In this document: in pieces, positions 60,601 to 64,000 of the stretch
Layout of the letters: every line of letters begins with the position of its first letter
Position numbering within the stretch: position 1 is the first letter of the stretch
DNA from: Lobosporangium transversale
Lineage: Eukaryota > Mortierellomycota > Mortierellomycetes > Mortierellales > Mortierellaceae
Reading direction: 5' to 3'
Assembly: GCF_002105155.1 (NCBI RefSeq)
Contig: NW_019028988.1
Coordinates: 186,001 to 250,000, forward strand
DNA: 64,000 nucleotides
Notes under the pieces: generated by a model
What the model saw: the letters and a program-made list of their open reading frames with translations, nothing else
Told to the model about the DNA's origin: nothing
Database searches by the model: none
Position numbers and translations under genes: made by a program

Positions 60601-61680
60601 AGGAAAGAAGGAAAGGAGAAGAGTGGTGGGGGCCGATGTAGTTTTCACGTGCCTTTATATCTCGTATCAAGCGTGGCGCACCATGGCAGCGTCAATATCC
60701 CATAACGCCTGATGAAGGGGATTAGAGACATTAAAAAAGCAAGTGCTGCTGAAGGTGGGTGGCACCTTTCTCTTTTTAGATCTAGCAAATGTGATCAACG
60801 TATGCCCAGCCTAAATTGCTCGCGATCGCTATACTTAGCCTAGACCTAGTAAGTACGAGGACCCAAAGAGGCATCTCAGCGTCGCTTTCCATTAAATTAG
60901 TTGCCCGTTTAAAGTTTACCTTACAAGCCAAGGACTATGATTCTCAGCGGTGGTGAGGGCTTCCCTTTGGTCAGATTGTTTTTAGCGCTGATGCAGTGGT
61001 TTGAGATACTGGCTCGCGTGGTGCCATGGAGGAAGACACTTTTAACAAAAGAGTATTTGACGGAGTTTGCACTAAAAAGACAGCGGTGACATTATAATAA
61101 TGCTGGTCAGAGGCACAGGTGATGACGAGCCGCGATGATTGGCATAAGTGTTCCTGTCTTTACATTTACAGGTGGCATTGAAAGGAGAAGGGAAGATGTG
61201 ATCAATGTGTTATTAGTGACACAGGGTTTGCTTTTTGGTGGCAACAGAGGGAAATAATTGGGCACTCGAGCCTCTTTTTTTTTACTCTTTTTTGCCAGTC
61301 ATTCATATCCATCTGAATTAAAGTGTAGTTTCTTTTTTTTTATTACTAAATAGTTGCTTGCTACCTGGCTACCTAGCCTACCTTGTTACATTCCGAATTA
61401 CAAGAGACCAGACTCTTAGCCATCTTGAGAGGTATTTTTTTCTTTATTATCATCCAAAATACTCTCCTAAGATGTTGTCCGGAGCACACCACGTGGAGGT
61501 GATCTGGTATATCGTACTCCTTTAGGTCAGGTCCCATGGCCTTGCAAACACCCGCGCACACATAAACCCATTTACTCATCCCCACCCAGCCGAAGGAGCT
61601 CCACCATCGCATGGCTCATTCAAGAGCCAGCTCAGACAGATACCCGTTCGGACCTACCTTGCATATGCGTTGTTGCTAAA
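57655..61680. other. Gene-poor region upstream of the OPT gene
   Basis: The first few hundred bp should hold the OPT promoter and leader. Beyond that I find no open frame with family resemblance. Frames such as 60009-60320 (-) and 61373-61612 (-) are short and start at non-ATG codons or lack codon character. There is no repeat structure I can define and there are fewer long homopolymers than elsewhere. It may be unannotated relic sequence or true intergenic DNA. Confidence 0.4.
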
Positions 61681-61689
61681 TTAAAGAAT

Positions 61690-61910
61690 GCTTTGTGTTA
61701 GTAAGAGTTTTTTTTTAATCAGATTTTTTCTTTTTTTCTTTGGTTTGTTTTTTATCTTCGGTTTTGTTGCATTTTTTTTTTTTAGTTGTTGTTTTTTTTA
61801 TCATTGGAGGTTATTTTTCATCTTAGTTATTTTTTTTTTTTTTTTTTTTTTCAAATCGTTGATTTTTTCTTTTTTTTTTTTTTAATCATTGGAATTTTTT
61901 TAATCGTTGG

Positions 61911-61941
<31 letters not shown>

Positions 61942-61942
61942 T
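61690..61942. repeat. T-rich low-complexity tract with interspersed ATCRTTGGA copies
   Basis: About 250 bp of nearly pure T with short interruptions. Four of the interruptions are versions of ATC[AG]TTGGA, at 61800-61809, 61855-61862, 61884-61893 and 61902-61911, so the tract looks like a decayed tandem array rather than a simple homopolymer. Confidence 0.7.
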
Positions 61943-62161
61943 GGAAGCGTTTGTTTTGCCTTGATTGATTGCTCGGCCTTCCTTTGGTTTCGTTCTTTAG
62001 CTGGTGGCGTCGAGCTTTCAGTACCAGTGCCCTGGGCCGTTATGATCTGGAGTTGTTCGAGAAGCCTTGAATATCATCCCCAAGGAGGGGTGGGCTGGCT
62101 ATTTAGCCGTAGAGAAGGTCTGGGCGTTCGACTACGGTAGACTGGCCGCTTGTGCGTGACC

Positions 62162-62307
62162 GTTTGAGCACGACTGTTTGGATACGGCTGTTCGTTTGAG
62201 TGTGGCCATTTGAGTGCGGCTGTTTGAGTGTGGCCATCTGAGTGCAGCTGTTTGAGTACGGCTGTTTGAGTACGGCTGTTCGAGTATGGCTATTTGGGTG
62301 TGGTAGC
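62162..62307. repeat. 14-bp minisatellite (GTTTGAGTACGGCT)
   Basis: About ten imperfect tandem copies of a 14-bp unit, consensus GTTTGAGTACGGCT, with TGTGGCC variants. Two adjacent copies are identical near 62251-62278. The unit length is not a multiple of three and no open frame spans it, so it is non-coding. Confidence 0.9.
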
Positions 62308-64000
62308 CTGGCTGCGAGCTATGAAGCTCTGGTTGGTTTAGACGGCTTCATGTCGTTTACAGTCTAATCGTGAAATGAAAAGGGAGAGATAGACAGAAAA
62401 AGAATAATCAGAACAAGGACAGTGGAGCATAGAGCGATGGTCGAGGAGACCGAGGAGAAAGAGAAGAGGAAAGAAAAAAGAAGAGAGTCAAAAATGGCCA
62501 TTTTTATATTCGTTATTATTATTATTTTTTATGTTCGCGAAAGAGACGAGTAGTGATTGGATTTCAAAAGCGCGGTGTACTAAGTACCTTGCTTGCTGTA
62601 CGCTCAAGAGCGACCAATAAAATATAGGCAACAAAATAAAAAAGTAAAAAAATATACGTGTCTTTGATATCATCTGTCATATTTCATATGGTAATGAGGA
62701 AATAATACTCTGTCTTCAAGACTAATAATAAAATCTGTCCACAAGCAACTAGAGCATGAGCTGCATTGCTCTCGAGCCTGTTTACTCTTATTGACAAAGG
62801 AGATCATCTTTATTTCTTCTTCTATTCTCTTTCTTCGCTCCTAACAAGAGATGAGATAGACTATCGTTGAAACTGTACTTCGGCAGGTTGCCGTTTTTCC
62901 AGAGTGCGATAGAAAATAACATATGACAATCGCCAGAATACCTCTGCGCCTTTTTTTTTTTATTTTTTTTTTTATTTTCATGTAATACAATATAAAATAT
63001 ATAAAGATTAGTGAATAGTTTGAAACGTTTATATGTCGACCATTAAAAAGCATACAACCGTATTGAGGGAATGACATGTCGTATTTCTTTAGCGTTCTGA
63101 AAAGGAAAATAAGGGGGAAGAAAAGTCTATTCGGACAAAAACTGCCACAGTACAAGTTCCCACGACAATCCATTCTATTCCTTGTTAGGGATGAATAGAG
63201 GGAAGAGAAGAAGAGAACCAAGTAATAAGCTTTACTGGCAGTGCCTGATGAACCTCATTACTAAGAAAAAAAAAGGTACTCGGGCTTGATGCTGGCGAAA
63301 AACGGGAGTATGCGAGCTCGTGCTCTGAATCTCGTCCATTTACTTTAGCCACATCACACTGCTCATTGTTTTCCTCTCTCTTTGTTGTACACCATACAGG
63401 GAGAGCAATGTGGCTCGTGCTCTTGTTTGTGGACAGGCAGGTTGTTGTTTATATGATCTTGCAGATCTTTGAGGATGGAGTGTTAAAAATGCTCTTCCCA
63501 CCCGTGAGAGTTTTCTCTTTCTCCACCTTGTAAACATATGAAAATTGACGGAGGATATCACGGGTGCGCAGATTATCCATTTTCAATTCCCGCTACGCCG
63601 CTTTCTTTCTTTCTTTCTTTTTATTTTTATTTTTTAAATAAACTCTCTAGAAGGCGCGAAAAAGCAAAATGCCGAATATGTATTCGTTATTGACTATATG
63701 TTTATATGCTACCACATAATTAACCCACATTCGTTAGCCAGTTAAAGTTTAGCAAGGGTGGTCCCAAAAAGCTCATTTAGTAAAATTTTTTATCAAATGT
63801 CATATTGTACATGAATATTTGGAATGGCAGCAAGGGCTAATTAAGCTTGGTAGACTATACATTTTAGTGATTCAAAGATTTACGTCCTTCCTCGGGTATA
63901 GCTAATTTAGAATGATAATAACCAGCAGTTCCAATTTTTATTTGAAGAGGACGACTGCACTCACAATAATCAAGGACAAGCATCTATCAATATTTCAGAC
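62308..64000. other. Right-end stretch without a supported gene
   Basis: The sequence is AT-rich with a purine-rich patch at about 62375-62490, short TTTC repeats near 63600 and scattered short open frames. None has family resemblance. If the next gene begins to the right, part of its promoter may be here. Confidence 0.4.

Overview
This is intron-rich eukaryotic DNA from a fungus. Protein-coding exons are GC-balanced. Introns and intergenic stretches are AT-rich and full of A or T runs of 10 to 35 bases. The gene set (Nma111, Adp1-type ABC transporter, Prm10/ThrE exporter, Kch1-type potassium transporter, OPT transporter, Ctk2 cyclin, Nam8-like RNA-binding protein) is typically fungal. A HEATR6 homologue and a bacterial-type iron-sulphur L-serine dehydratase point to an early-diverging lineage; Mortierellomycota or a relative is my inference and is not proven by the sequence. 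All genes were assembled by hand from exons with GT..AG borders and consistent reading phase.

Layout, left to right: end of a coiled-coil protein with an Arg-Gly tail (+, enters from the left); eIF2 alpha (+); Nma111 serine protease (+); NDUFA4-like subunit (-); a decayed, gene-poor stretch at about 12.0-14.4 kb; a small membrane protein with a long Gln/Asn-rich tail (+); mitochondrial-type [4Fe-4S] L-serine dehydratase (-); NTF2 (+); Prm10/ThrE threonine/serine exporter (-); an unrecognised Ser/Pro-rich protein (-); a Kch1-type potassium transporter (+); a secreted His/Gln-rich protein with repeated dibasic sites (+); ribosomal protein L14 (+); an Adp1-type ABCG transporter (-); HEATR6-like HEAT-repeat protein (-), head-to-head with a Ctk2-type cyclin (+); a three-RRM protein (+); Cbf5/dyskerin (+); an OPT-family transporter (-). 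The last 6.3 kb has no gene I can support; it holds T-rich low-complexity DNA and a 14-bp minisatellite.

Most genes are housekeeping: translation (eIF2 alpha, L14, Cbf5), nuclear transport (NTF2), transcription (Ctk2-type cyclin), respiration (NDUFA4-like), protein quality control (Nma111) and membrane transport (ThrE, Kch1-type, ABCG, OPT). There is no operon logic, but the serine dehydratase and a putative serine/threonine exporter are only one gene apart. The most unusual items are: the presequence-bearing Fe-S serine dehydratase with an intact C-terminal cysteine; the secreted His-rich protein whose dibasic sites start similar peptides; several 3' splice sites preceded by poly-A instead of polypyrimidine; and the relic region with a 30-bp inverted repeat. 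I saw no CRISPR array, rRNA gene, convincing tRNA gene or intact transposon.
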